Source: Fimenecus sp052273625 (lineage in GTDB: Bacteria > Bacillota > Clostridia > Oscillospirales > Acutalibacteraceae). Taken from it: DNA of 12,978 bases. The notes beneath the pieces are model-generated. The model made no database searches. It saw nothing but the letters and a program-made list of their open reading frames with translations, and had not been told where the DNA came from. This document shows positions 1-7,398 of this stretch, in pieces; within the stretch, counting starts at the first letter, position 1, and every line of letters begins with the position of its first letter. A program made the translations under genes and the position numbers. The DNA is taken from the NCBI GenBank assembly GCA_052273625.1, contig DAVZHW010000044.1, positions 1 to 12,978 on the forward strand. Reading direction: 5' to 3'.

Positions 1-189
1 ACAGGACTCATTGAAGGCATAGATCGTAAAACTGTTTTGAATCAGCGCGTCTTTTTACCCCCCATCGTTGAGCAAGAGCGAATCGTGAAATTTCTTTCGG
101 AAATAGAAAAAGCTTTAATAACGCAAGAGGGTGTTCTAAAGAGCCTGGTTTCTATAAAAAAGGGATTGATGCAACAGCTTTTTATGTAA
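1..189 (+). CDS. hsdS: C-terminal part of a second type I restriction specificity subunit (HsdS), cut by the window edge
   Basis: The frame is open from base 1 and stops with TAA at 187-189, giving 62 residues. They read as the last part of a target-recognition domain (LNQRVFLPPIVEQERIV) followed by the long helix that ends HsdS proteins and a final KKGLMQQLFM. The complete hsdS on the opposite strand ends in the near-equivalent RNGLLQQLFT, so both are C-terminal conserved regions of the same family. The two proteins differ clearly upstream of that tail, so this is not a fresh copy. The gene converges on hsdS and the reading frames overlap by 8 bases. HsdS subunits set the DNA target of type I R-M complexes; a second convergent copy usually acts as a silent or swappable specificity cassette. 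Whether it is full length cannot be seen here. Confidence 0.8.
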   Translation, partial: TGLIEGIDRKTVLNQRVFLPPIVEQERIVKFLSEIEKALITQEGVLKSLVSIKKGLMQQLFM

Positions 190-201
190 AGAGCTGTTGC
201 A
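170..201. repeat. Inverted repeat at the junction of the two convergent hsdS genes
   Basis: TGCAACAGCT at 170-179 is repeated in inverse at 192-201, a 10-bp perfect stem with a 12-base loop that spans both stop codons. It arises because both genes encode the same Gln-Gln-Leu tail with the same codons. It could form a hairpin in either transcript, but there is no T-run directly after the stem on either strand. A terminator role is therefore weak, and the repeat is too short to be a convincing recombination site. Confidence 0.5.
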
Positions 202-1372
202 ACAAGCCATTTCGTATTTGGGATAATAACGATAGTTCTTTTTCCTGAACATCTACATACTTTTCGAGTTTAGCCAGTTTATCGATTATGCTTTGTTGTT
301 GGTTAATGTCGGGTGTTGGTATTTCAATGTTTAAGAAGGAATCCATCATGAGACTTTGTACCGTTGTTCCGGTTTTCACAAGAGTTCTAATAATATTGTT
401 CTCTTGTGACAGAATTGCATAGTAGAGGTAGAATGCGTTGCACCCGTGTACTTGCAATGCTTTGATGTCCTGATTTATCGTTGCATCTACTTCGAGAATA
501 GCGAGAGGCAACGAATGTTTCAAGATACCGCTTCGCGCAACCAACAATAATGTACCCGGATGATAAAGCGTCATCTCTTTAAGCGCCAGATTTGTTATCT
601 TTAGCTCGCTACCAGAAATTCTACTACTCTTCATGTCTTTAGAGGAAATCCAAACGATGTCTCCGTTCCAATAGAGCGAATTGCTCATACTTGGCGTTTT
701 GCCTCCTGAAACATGAACAAGCTCACGAAGTTTTCTGCGCTGAGAACCTTTCGAGATTGCGGAAAATATTTGATTGAGCAACCCTCTTTTATACTTCTTG
801 AGAGCATCCACCATCTCTTGTTGTTTTTCAATACGACGATTAAGAGTATAAAAGAGCTGGGCGATTTTCTCTTGTTCAGAAACATTGCAGTATGGCAAGC
901 CGAGCCACTTGAATGCCTCGTAGCTAATCTGTCTACCATCCCTGATACCTTCTACGGACTTTGAGAGAACATGGTTGATGAACTCATCCGTGTGAAAGTA
1001 TGCTTCGTAGAAGAGGCTTGAGTGAGCTTTTTTGCAGCGCAAGATCGTGTATGCAGGACTTACAATTCCATCCTCGTTTGCCATTTCAAGTCCACCTTCA
1101 AAGGAACGAAGATGGATGATGTAATCTCCTTGTTCTACTTTTTTGTAATTTGAGAGGGACGCATCATCATAGTGAATATTGCGTCCAGCTTGTTCTCGCG
1201 GAAGAGTTCCTTTTCCTTGAATGATTGTCAGTACGGTTTCGGTTGGATGATTCTTGTCTGTGATGTTTTTGAAAAGCTCTTCTGCCTTGAACACTGCCCA
1301 CGGCTCATCGAAGCCCGGAAATCGGAGCTTTGGACGATTCTCAAGACCGTTACTTGAGGATACATTTGCCAT
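182..1372 (-). CDS. hsdS: Type I restriction-modification specificity subunit HsdS
   Basis: This 396-residue protein is of normal HsdS length and would determine the bipartite DNA target of the R-M complex. The layout is visible: an N-terminal RPKLRFPGFDEPW motif (13-25) typical of Firmicute HsdS, target-recognition domain 1 (about 27-165), a central conserved helix (about 166-208, with EQEKIAQLFYTLNRRIEKQ), target-recognition domain 2 (about 215-355), and a C-terminal helix ending RNGLLQQLFT. The ATG lies two bases after the hsdM stop, and its Shine-Dalgarno (GGAGGG, 1382-1387) sits inside the end of hsdM, so the two are translationally coupled. The last 8 bases overlap the convergent second hsdS. 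It is the last gene of the minus-strand operon. Target specificity cannot be read from sequence. Confidence 0.95.
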   Translation of the reverse strand: MANVSSSNGLENRPKLRFPGFDEPWAVFKAEELFKNITDKNHPTETVLTIIQGKGTLPREQAGRNIHYDDASLSNYKKVEQGDYIIHLRSFEGGLEMANEDGIVSPAYTILRCKKAHSSLFYEAYFHTDEFINHVLSKSVEGIRDGRQISYEAFKWLGLPYCNVSEQEKIAQLFYTLNRRIEKQQEMVDALKKYKRGLLNQIFSAISKGSQRRKLRELVHVSGGKTPSMSNSLYWNGDIVWISSKDMKSSRISGSELKITNLALKEMTLYHPGTLLLVARSGILKHSLPLAILEVDATINQDIKALQVHGCNAFYLYYAILSQENNIIRTLVKTGTTVQSLMMDSFLNIEIPTPDINQQQSIIDKLAKLEKYVDVQEKELSLLSQIRNGLLQQLFT

Positions 1373-1374
1373 AA

Positions 1375-2943
1375 TTATTTGCCCTCCACGTCAAAGGGGA
1401 AATCCAGCCCCAGCTCATCAAAAAACGGTTTCAGCTCCGCGTCAATATCCTTGATTTCAGATTGCAGCCTGCGGATCTCTGCGGCAACTTCATTCAGGTC
1501 AATTTCCTCTTCCGGCTCGAAAGTGTCCACATAACGAGGAATGTTGAGGTTGAAGCCGTTTTCTTCAATCTCTGTCATGGTAGCAACATGAGCATATTTG
1601 TCTACATCCTCACGACGCTCGTATGTTTCGACGATACGGTCAATGTCGCATTCTCTGAGGATATTCTGGTTTTTGCCAGCCTCAAAGTCGTTAGAAGCAT
1701 CAATGAAGAGAATGTTGTCAGAGTTTCCGTTACGCTCTCTCTTGAGGACAAGAACACATACCGGAATACCGGTTCCAAAGAAGAGGTTAGCAGGCAGACC
1801 AATAACAGCGTCCAGAACATTCAATTTCTGGATGAGGTATTTACGGATGGTTTCCTCAGCGGCACCACGGAAGAGAACACCATGAGGCAGCAAGACAACA
1901 GCGCGTCCGTCCTCATCCATGTGATGTACCATGTGCTGCACAAAAGCAAAGTCAGCCTTGCTCTTAGGAGCGAGCTTGCCATATTCATTGAAACGCTCGT
2001 CCTCCATGAAACGCATATCAGCAGACCAATTTGCAGAGTACGGAGGATTTGCAACCTGAACGCGGAACTTTCTGACACCGAAGTAATCATGCTCCAGCGT
2101 ATCCCCATTGTAGATGTTGAAGTTACGATAAGGAATGCCACGAAGAATCATGTTCATTCGAGCGAGGTTGTAAGTAGTGGAGGTCAACTCCTGGCCATAA
2201 TAGTTACGGACATTAGCGTAACTCTTGAGGCGCAGCAACAGAGAGCCAGAACCACAGGTGGGATCGGCGGCATCTTTAACGTCAGTAAGTCCGAGGCAAG
2301 CCAGGCGGCAAAGCAACTCGGCAGGACCTGAAGGCGTGTAGAACTCACCGGCTTTCTTACCGGCAGTTGCGGCGAACTGACCAATCAGATACTCGTAAGC
2401 ATTGCCGAGAACATCAATCTTTGTGTCCTCTACGCTAAAGTTGATCTCCTCCAAAGAGGCGATGATTTTTGCCATGACAGAGCTTCTGTCCTTGACGGTG
2501 TGACCGAGCTTGGTAGAATCAAGCTGCATATCGGAGAACAAGCCGTCAAAGTCATCCTGAGAATCGTTACCAATGGTAGATTCCATCAATGCGTTAATAG
2601 CCTTCTGCAAGAACTCAATGTCAAAGGAGCGGTTTTCCACCATCTTAACCATCTTGCGGAATAAGAACTGAGGCTCGATGACATAGCCGAGATCGCGGAG
2701 AGCTTCTTCGACAACAGCAGATTTGTATTCTTCGTCTGCCCATGCCTCTTCATAGCTGATGCCGTCATCTTTCAGAAGGTTGACCATATACTTCTCAGTT
2801 CTGTCAGAGAGGTAGTAATAGAAGATCATGCCCAAGATATAATTCTTGAACTCATAAGCCTCCATATTGCCTCTGAGGGCATTTGCCATTGCCCATAATT
2901 TGTTGCAAAGCTCTTTCTGATGAGCCTGAATTGAATTATCCAT
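1375..2943 (-). CDS. hsdM: Type I restriction-modification DNA methyltransferase subunit HsdM
   Basis: This 522-residue N6-adenine methyltransferase is the usual length for the family. It transfers a methyl group from S-adenosylmethionine to adenine in the site chosen by HsdS, protecting host DNA, and is also required for restriction. Visible motifs are the N-terminal helical domain with a YYYLSDRTE stretch (about 42-50), GEFYTP (199-204), SAM-binding motif I DPTCGSG (227-233) and catalytic motif IV NPPY (299-302). The C-terminal part (about 475-515) is a helical, acidic region typical of contact with HsdS and HsdR. The gene follows hsdR by 12 bases. Its Shine-Dalgarno AGGAGA overlaps the hsdR stop codon. 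No frameshift or missing motif is seen, so the enzyme should be active. Confidence 0.97.
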   Translation of the reverse strand: MDNSIQAHQKELCNKLWAMANALRGNMEAYEFKNYILGMIFYYYLSDRTEKYMVNLLKDDGISYEEAWADEEYKSAVVEEALRDLGYVIEPQFLFRKMVKMVENRSFDIEFLQKAINALMESTIGNDSQDDFDGLFSDMQLDSTKLGHTVKDRSSVMAKIIASLEEINFSVEDTKIDVLGNAYEYLIGQFAATAGKKAGEFYTPSGPAELLCRLACLGLTDVKDAADPTCGSGSLLLRLKSYANVRNYYGQELTSTTYNLARMNMILRGIPYRNFNIYNGDTLEHDYFGVRKFRVQVANPPYSANWSADMRFMEDERFNEYGKLAPKSKADFAFVQHMVHHMDEDGRAVVLLPHGVLFRGAAEETIRKYLIQKLNVLDAVIGLPANLFFGTGIPVCVLVLKRERNGNSDNILFIDASNDFEAGKNQNILRECDIDRIVETYERREDVDKYAHVATMTEIEENGFNLNIPRYVDTFEPEEEIDLNEVAAEIRRLQSEIKDIDAELKPFFDELGLDFPFDVEGK

Positions 2944-2950
2944 TTTCTAA

Positions 2951-2956
2951 TCTCCT
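2951..2956 (-). promoter_or_regulatory. Shine-Dalgarno of hsdM overlapping the hsdR stop
   Basis: AGGAGA on the minus strand shares its first base with the last base of the hsdR TAA (2956-2958) and lies 7 bases before the hsdM ATG. This fixes the hsdM start and indicates coupled translation of hsdR and hsdM, which would keep methylase and nuclease production linked. Confidence 0.75.
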
Positions 2957-5721
2957 TATTGGTATTTCTCTGTATGTTGTCTAATGAAGTCTACGATTCG
3001 GTTTACCAGCGAACGCTTTTTCAGCAGCGGCATAGGCTTTTCAATACGATCACGGATGTTACCGGCATCCATAGTTCCGGAGAACTCGTACTCAGAGATG
3101 ATGTCTGTCAGCATGGAGGAATCAATGTCCTCGGTTTGAGCAAAAGCAATGATTTCTTCTCGCTTTGCCTCATTTTCAAAGTCGTTATATGCAGCATCAA
3201 TTTCATCGGCACTTTCCAGACCTACAACAACGCGATCCAAGAAGGCTTGCAGGATTTCAACCTTACGCAACAACTGAGGATTGTCCGTTCTGCCCAGCTC
3301 TTCCTTGATATGCTTGATGTCATAGTCTTTCTGTTTGGCATCGTCAAAGTGAATGTTGCGGATCAAGTTCATGATGTAGGCAACATTTATTCTGTCGCTC
3401 TCCATCAGCTCAATACAGAAGTCTACATCATTCAAAACAGAAACAACCTCACGGTCTGTCTTCTGTCTTGCGTAGAGCATAAGATATTTGCTCTTATAGT
3501 CCTGGTACTCCTGCTCGGACATAATGAGAGCATCTTGATCGAAACTGAACTCAATGAATGTTTGCAGAGATTGGAGATATTTGGTCAGCTCACGGAAAGT
3601 CACAACAAATAGCTTCTGATCGTCCTCACTCTGCATTGTGTCAACCGACTCAGGGAACAAAGCGATTTCCTTGAGTTTCATTACCATCTCATTGAACTTC
3701 TCGACGAAATACTGATAGCCCGGTACAACAATGCCTGTGGTGTCATGGCTCTTTGAGAAGAGCGTTAGTGCATCATCTGTGCGTTTTTTGAGGTTTCGAT
3801 AGCAAATGATGATACCGAAAGGCTTTGTTTCCTTTTCAACTCGATTGGTGCGAGAGTAGGCTTGCAGCAGATCGTGATACTTCAAATCCTTGTCTACATA
3901 AAGGACAGAGAGCTGCTTGCTGTCAAAGCCGGTGAGGAACATATTGACAACAAGGAGAATATCAAGAGATTTTGTCTTCTTGCCCTTTACTCGATCAGAG
4001 ATGTCCTTGTGGTATGCGGAGAAGGTTTCAGTGGAGAAGTTCGTGCTGTACTTCTCGTTGTAGTCAGCAATGATACGCTCAAGAGCATCACGGCTATGCT
4101 CATCTTTACCCTCTGCATCTTCGTTCTGACCATAAGAGAAGATGCCGGTGATATTCAGGTCGTGTTTGATCTTCTTGAAGATGTCGTAATATTTAACCAG
4201 AGCTTCAATCGAAGATACAGCGAAAATTGCCGTGTACTGACCATTTCTCGTCTTAGCCTTATGGTTTTGAATGATGTGATTTGCAATCAGAGACATTCTC
4301 TCTTCGGAGAGATAGAGTTCTCCAACATCAATAGCATCTGCCATTGTAGGATCGTCCCAATTGAAGTCACCCTCCATAGTCTTGATATACTCGATATGGA
4401 AACCGAGGACATTGTTGTCGAAGATAGCGTCCTTGATCAGATAGTTATGTACGCACTCACCAAAAAGCATTTCGGTAGTCTGAGTGATTTTGCCTTCTGT
4501 CTTACCGTTGACTTCAAAACGAGGCGTACCGGTAAAACCAAAGAACTGCGCCTTCTGGAAATGGCGAACAATATCCTTGTGCATATCACCGAACTGACTG
4601 CGGTGACATTCGTCGATGATGAATACTACTTTTTCATCCTTGTACGCATCCATGATCTTAGCATACTGCGGACGCTTTACCGCGTTTGCCATCTTCTGCA
4701 TTGTCGTTACAATGAGCTGACGGTTCTTGTCCTGCATCTGCTTTACAAGTACATCGGTGCGATCCGTAGCGTCAACAGAGCCGATCTCAAACTTGTTGAA
4801 CTCTTCCGTAGTTTGAGAGTCCAAGTCTTTGCGGTCAACAAGGAAGATAACCTTCTTGATATTCGGATTGGATGCGAGGATCTGCGCGGTCTTAAAGGAA
4901 GTTAGCGTCTTTCCAGCACCGGTAGTGTGCCACACATAGGAATTTCTGTTTGTCATGGTTGCTTGACGCACAAGAGTTTCAACTGCATATACCTGATACG
5001 GACGCATTACCATCAGCAGCTTATCCGTGTCGTTCAAGATGGTGTAGCGTGTCAGCATCTTGATGATATGATCACGGGCAAGGAAGGATATGGAGAAGTC
5101 CTTCAGATTAGTAATGCGCACATTGTTGAAGTCCGTCCAGAAAAATGCAAGGCTATAAAGCATATCTCTGTCGGAGTTCGCAAAGTATTTGGTGTCAACA
5201 CCATTGGAAACAACAAAGAGCTGAATGAAGTGATATAGCCCATTATAGGAATGCTTTTTATACCGCATGACCTGATTGACAGCTTCACGGATGTCAATAC
5301 CGCGACGCTTCAATTCCACCTGAATCAGAGGAAGACCGTTCACGAGGATAGTCACATCGTAGCGGTTGACATACTTTCCGACAACCGTTGTCTGATTGGT
5401 AACTTGGAAAATATTCTTCGTGTGATCGTTGTCGAAGAAGGAAAGGTATACCTTAGTACCGTCTTCGCGCTCCAACACGAACTTATCGCGGAGAATCTTT
5501 GCGCTTTGGAAAACAGATTTTCCGAGCATGAGGTTAAAGATACGCTCCCATTCTTTATCAGTCAGTGGCGTATCAAGTTTTGCGGCATTGAAGGCTTCAA
5601 ACTGAACTTTGAAGTTCGCCATTAAAGCATCGTAGTCCGGTATGGAGACGGTGCTGTATTCTTGTTTGTTTAATTGCTCTATGAACTGTTGCTCAAGAGC
5701 AGCTTCACTTTGGTATGCCAT
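2956..5721 (-). CDS. hsdR: Type I restriction enzyme endonuclease/translocase subunit HsdR
   Basis: This 921-residue protein is the motor and nuclease of the type I complex: it pumps DNA with ATP and cuts unmethylated DNA. In order it shows an N-terminal helical segment, a PD-(D/E)XK nuclease core (D122 in YDVTILV, E136 and K138 in VELKR), and a superfamily 2 helicase with Walker A TGAGKT (267-272), DECH box (370-373), TGTP (397-400) and the motif VI region QAYSRTNRV. The C-terminal third is helical and fits the HsdR C-terminal domain. It is shorter than the ~1040 residues of EcoR124I HsdR but lacks none of the catalytic motifs. The start is set by AGGAG at 5730-5734, 8 bases upstream of the ATG. 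Unlike many loci, hsdR is first here, ahead of hsdM and hsdS. Confidence 0.97.
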   Translation of the reverse strand: MAYQSEAALEQQFIEQLNKQEYSTVSIPDYDALMANFKVQFEAFNAAKLDTPLTDKEWERIFNLMLGKSVFQSAKILRDKFVLEREDGTKVYLSFFDNDHTKNIFQVTNQTTVVGKYVNRYDVTILVNGLPLIQVELKRRGIDIREAVNQVMRYKKHSYNGLYHFIQLFVVSNGVDTKYFANSDRDMLYSLAFFWTDFNNVRITNLKDFSISFLARDHIIKMLTRYTILNDTDKLLMVMRPYQVYAVETLVRQATMTNRNSYVWHTTGAGKTLTSFKTAQILASNPNIKKVIFLVDRKDLDSQTTEEFNKFEIGSVDATDRTDVLVKQMQDKNRQLIVTTMQKMANAVKRPQYAKIMDAYKDEKVVFIIDECHRSQFGDMHKDIVRHFQKAQFFGFTGTPRFEVNGKTEGKITQTTEMLFGECVHNYLIKDAIFDNNVLGFHIEYIKTMEGDFNWDDPTMADAIDVGELYLSEERMSLIANHIIQNHKAKTRNGQYTAIFAVSSIEALVKYYDIFKKIKHDLNITGIFSYGQNEDAEGKDEHSRDALERIIADYNEKYSTNFSTETFSAYHKDISDRVKGKKTKSLDILLVVNMFLTGFDSKQLSVLYVDKDLKYHDLLQAYSRTNRVEKETKPFGIIICYRNLKKRTDDALTLFSKSHDTTGIVVPGYQYFVEKFNEMVMKLKEIALFPESVDTMQSEDDQKLFVVTFRELTKYLQSLQTFIEFSFDQDALIMSEQEYQDYKSKYLMLYARQKTDREVVSVLNDVDFCIELMESDRINVAYIMNLIRNIHFDDAKQKDYDIKHIKEELGRTDNPQLLRKVEILQAFLDRVVVGLESADEIDAAYNDFENEAKREEIIAFAQTEDIDSSMLTDIISEYEFSGTMDAGNIRDRIEKPMPLLKKRSLVNRIVDFIRQHTEKYQ

Positions 5722-5750
5722 ATCTTCAACTCCTATACTTGAGGATCATT

Positions 5751-6422
5751 TTAAACGCCGAGACGGTCTCTGATTTCATTGAGCCATTCACCTTTATATT
5801 TGAAATAACGAGGGCCAGCAACGCCATGTTTTGACTTTACCATCTTTGTGGCAAATGAGGATAAGGAATACACTTCTCCATCGTACTCGATATGTTTGCT
5901 GTCGATAACTTTACACATCATTCCAGAGTTGCGTTGGGCGGTATACCAAAACTCCACTTCTTCGCCAGGAGCAATTTTAACCAAGTCAAAGGAGAACGGA
6001 GCCAACTTTTCACGAGCAATTTCTTTGACCTCGTTGGCAGTTTCTTCTTCCTCTTCCTGCTTTTTGTCCGGCTTGATTTTCACAAGCAGATCGGTTGTTC
6101 CGTGGATTTCGGCCATCGCCTCGAACATGAGGTATGCATCCTCAGCACTCATAGCATAAAATTCTCGCACACGCTTCTTACCGTTTACATTATCAATAGA
6201 ACGGAGGGCGGGGTTGATACGATCAATCATCTCGTGGATTTTCAGATCGGTCAATCGAGTCTGCACAGCGTATGTGGCATAGACACGAAATGCAAATGGA
6301 ATGCATTCTGTTCTGTTAAGTTCCGCCAATCTGCGATCGATGTCATCGGCATAACCGATTTTTACGAATTCAGGGAATGATGGGTTGGTTAGTATGTAAA
6401 TTACACCTTGCTTATTGTCCAT
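5751..6422 (-). CDS. GIY-YIG (T5orf172/MUG113-type) nuclease-like protein with RAMA-like C-terminal domain
   Basis: This 223-residue protein opens with VIYILTNPS (7-15) and VKIGYADDIDRRL (20-32), the paired strands and following helix of the GIY-YIG fold in its T5orf172/MUG113 branch. R30/R31, H63 and E88 are plausible active-site residues. An acidic, lysine-rich linker (about 115-140) leads to a C-terminal domain (about 145-222) reading as YSLSSFATK, GPRYFKYKGEWLNEIR. That pattern resembles RAMA domains, which accompany restriction enzymes and adenine methylases. The gene sits 29 bases upstream of hsdR and 12 bases after the SIMPL gene, with GGAGAG (6427-6432) as ribosome binding site, so it is co-transcribed with the R-M genes. 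I infer a DNA-cleaving or modified-DNA-sensing accessory role. The RAMA call rests on pattern alone, and the nuclease may be inactive. Confidence 0.72.
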   Translation of the reverse strand: MDNKQGVIYILTNPSFPEFVKIGYADDIDRRLAELNRTECIPFAFRVYATYAVQTRLTDLKIHEMIDRINPALRSIDNVNGKKRVREFYAMSAEDAYLMFEAMAEIHGTTDLLVKIKPDKKQEEEEETANEVKEIAREKLAPFSFDLVKIAPGEEVEFWYTAQRNSGMMCKVIDSKHIEYDGEVYSLSSFATKMVKSKHGVAGPRYFKYKGEWLNEIRDRLGV

Positions 6423-6434
6423 AATACTCTCCGT

Positions 6435-7088
6435 TTACTTGATTTCCCACACAAAAGTGGCGGTGTCACTGATATCGATGTCATCGGGATCAATATCGAT
6501 GGACTTGCAAGCCATCATAGGCATTGCATCCTCGCAGCAGTCATAGCGGGTGTGGGAATAGATATCCAGTTCGCCCCAATTGTAATCAATTGCAATAAGG
6601 TCACCCATTGTAACGCCAGAAGCCTCACACAGGATTTCGGCTTTTCTTTTTGCGTTGTCGGTTGCAGAGCGGAGCATTTCTTCGTTGATCGCCGTGGCAT
6701 CCTTTACCGTAAAGGCAACGGAAAGCTGGGGGTGGGACAGACATCCAGCAATCGCAGAGAGTGCCTGGGACAATCTGTCCGTGTCGAAATCAAAGGCGAG
6801 TTTCAGGTTGTGGGTCACTTCATACCCAGCAAAAACGCTCTGATAGTTGCCGTTGCGGTCTTTTACACGGTCATAGTCGGTGCGGACATTAAAGTTGGTG
6901 GTATTCACAGAACCCTTTTCAAAGCCGATGTTGCACAGGGTTTCACTGAGGTGCTGGATAAGATCGGCAGCCATACCCATTGTCTTATCGTAGTCTTTAT
7001 GCTTGGATTCAAGGGTCATGGAAATTACCACATAGTCAGGCTTTGCGGATACCTTGCCAATGCCCTTCACAGTAATTGTTCTGGCCAT
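6435..7088 (-). CDS. SIMPL-domain (DUF541) protein without signal peptide
   Basis: From the ATG at 7088 the protein has 217 residues. It begins MARTITVKGIGKVSAKPDYVVISMTL, the characteristic N-terminus of the SIMPL/DUF541 (BP26-like) family, and continues with NTTNFNVRTDYD, a VTHNLKLAFDFDTDRLSQAL stretch and a long helix (SATDNAKRKAEILCEASGV). A longer frame runs 16 codons upstream, but GGAGGAG at 7095-7101 sits 6 bases before this ATG and family similarity starts here. Many SIMPL proteins are secreted or periplasmic. This one has no signal peptide or membrane segment and should be cytoplasmic. The molecular function of the family is not established. It is placed between the XRE regulator and the GIY-YIG/type I genes. 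Confidence 0.85.
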   Translation of the reverse strand: MARTITVKGIGKVSAKPDYVVISMTLESKHKDYDKTMGMAADLIQHLSETLCNIGFEKGSVNTTNFNVRTDYDRVKDRNGNYQSVFAGYEVTHNLKLAFDFDTDRLSQALSAIAGCLSHPQLSVAFTVKDATAINEEMLRSATDNAKRKAEILCEASGVTMGDLIAIDYNWGELDIYSHTRYDCCEDAMPMMACKSIDIDPDDIDISDTATFVWEIK

Positions 7089-7167
7089 AATTTTCTCCTC
7101 CGTTTTCTGGACTTTTGCAGTCCTCCATAGTAACATTCTACGCTCTTATGTGTACCATAAAACGGAC

Positions 7168-7371
7168 TTATTCATCCACCGTCTCCATAATGTCATCCAA
7201 ATGGCAGTCCATTGCTTCACATATCCGCAAAAGAACATCGGTTGTGATGTTGTCACCTTTGCCGAGTTTGGCAATGGAGGCTGAACTAATCCCCGCTTTG
7301 TCTCTAAGGTCACTTTTTTTCATATTTTTATCAATCAGCATTTTCCAGAGTTTATTGTAGCTGATACGCAT
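7168..7371 (-). CDS. Small XRE-family (Cro/CI-type) helix-turn-helix regulator
   Basis: This 67-residue protein is almost entirely one HTH domain: KKSDLRDKAGISSASIAKLGKGDNI carries the two DNA-contacting helices, and TTDVLLRICEAMDCHLDDIME completes the five-helix bundle. Such single-domain proteins are common in Firmicutes as local repressors. AAGGAGG at 7381-7387 lies 9 bases before the ATG, in the 27-base gap after the ATPase gene. Its position in the middle of the defence operon suggests control of the ABC-3C part, the R-M part, or both, and it could act as the C-protein-like regulator of the downstream type I system. No operator was proven; the repeated 9-mers near the promoter at 11040-11089 are one candidate. 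Confidence 0.9.
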   Translation of the reverse strand: MRISYNKLWKMLIDKNMKKSDLRDKAGISSASIAKLGKGDNITTDVLLRICEAMDCHLDDIMETVDE

Positions 7372-7398
7372 ATTGTGTGTCCTCCTTCATATTGGATA

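Noticed and set aside
170..201. The 10-bp inverted repeat between the hsdS genes as an inversion crossover site or bidirectional terminator
   Set aside because: It is too short and lies at the very end of the coding regions, where inversion would swap nothing useful, and there is no adjacent T-run on either strand.
1462..2331. Plus-strand open frame of 289 codons antisense to hsdM
   Set aside because: It is the shadow of hsdM, which carries all methyltransferase motifs; no domain is visible in the antisense product.
3862..4905. Long plus-strand open frame (347 codons) antisense to hsdR
   Set aside because: It lies wholly inside hsdR, has no ribosome binding site or recognisable domain, and its composition is that of a complement of a real coding sequence.
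6408..7130. Plus-strand open frame of 240 codons opposite the SIMPL gene
   Set aside because: The minus strand encodes a clear SIMPL protein with a good ribosome binding site; the opposite frame has no recognisable feature.
7089..7167. Small hairpin GGACT/AGTCC (7109-7113/7119-7123) between the XRE and SIMPL genes
   Set aside because: The stem is only 5 bp with no T-run, and no clear -35/-10 pair was found, so neither terminator nor promoter is claimed.
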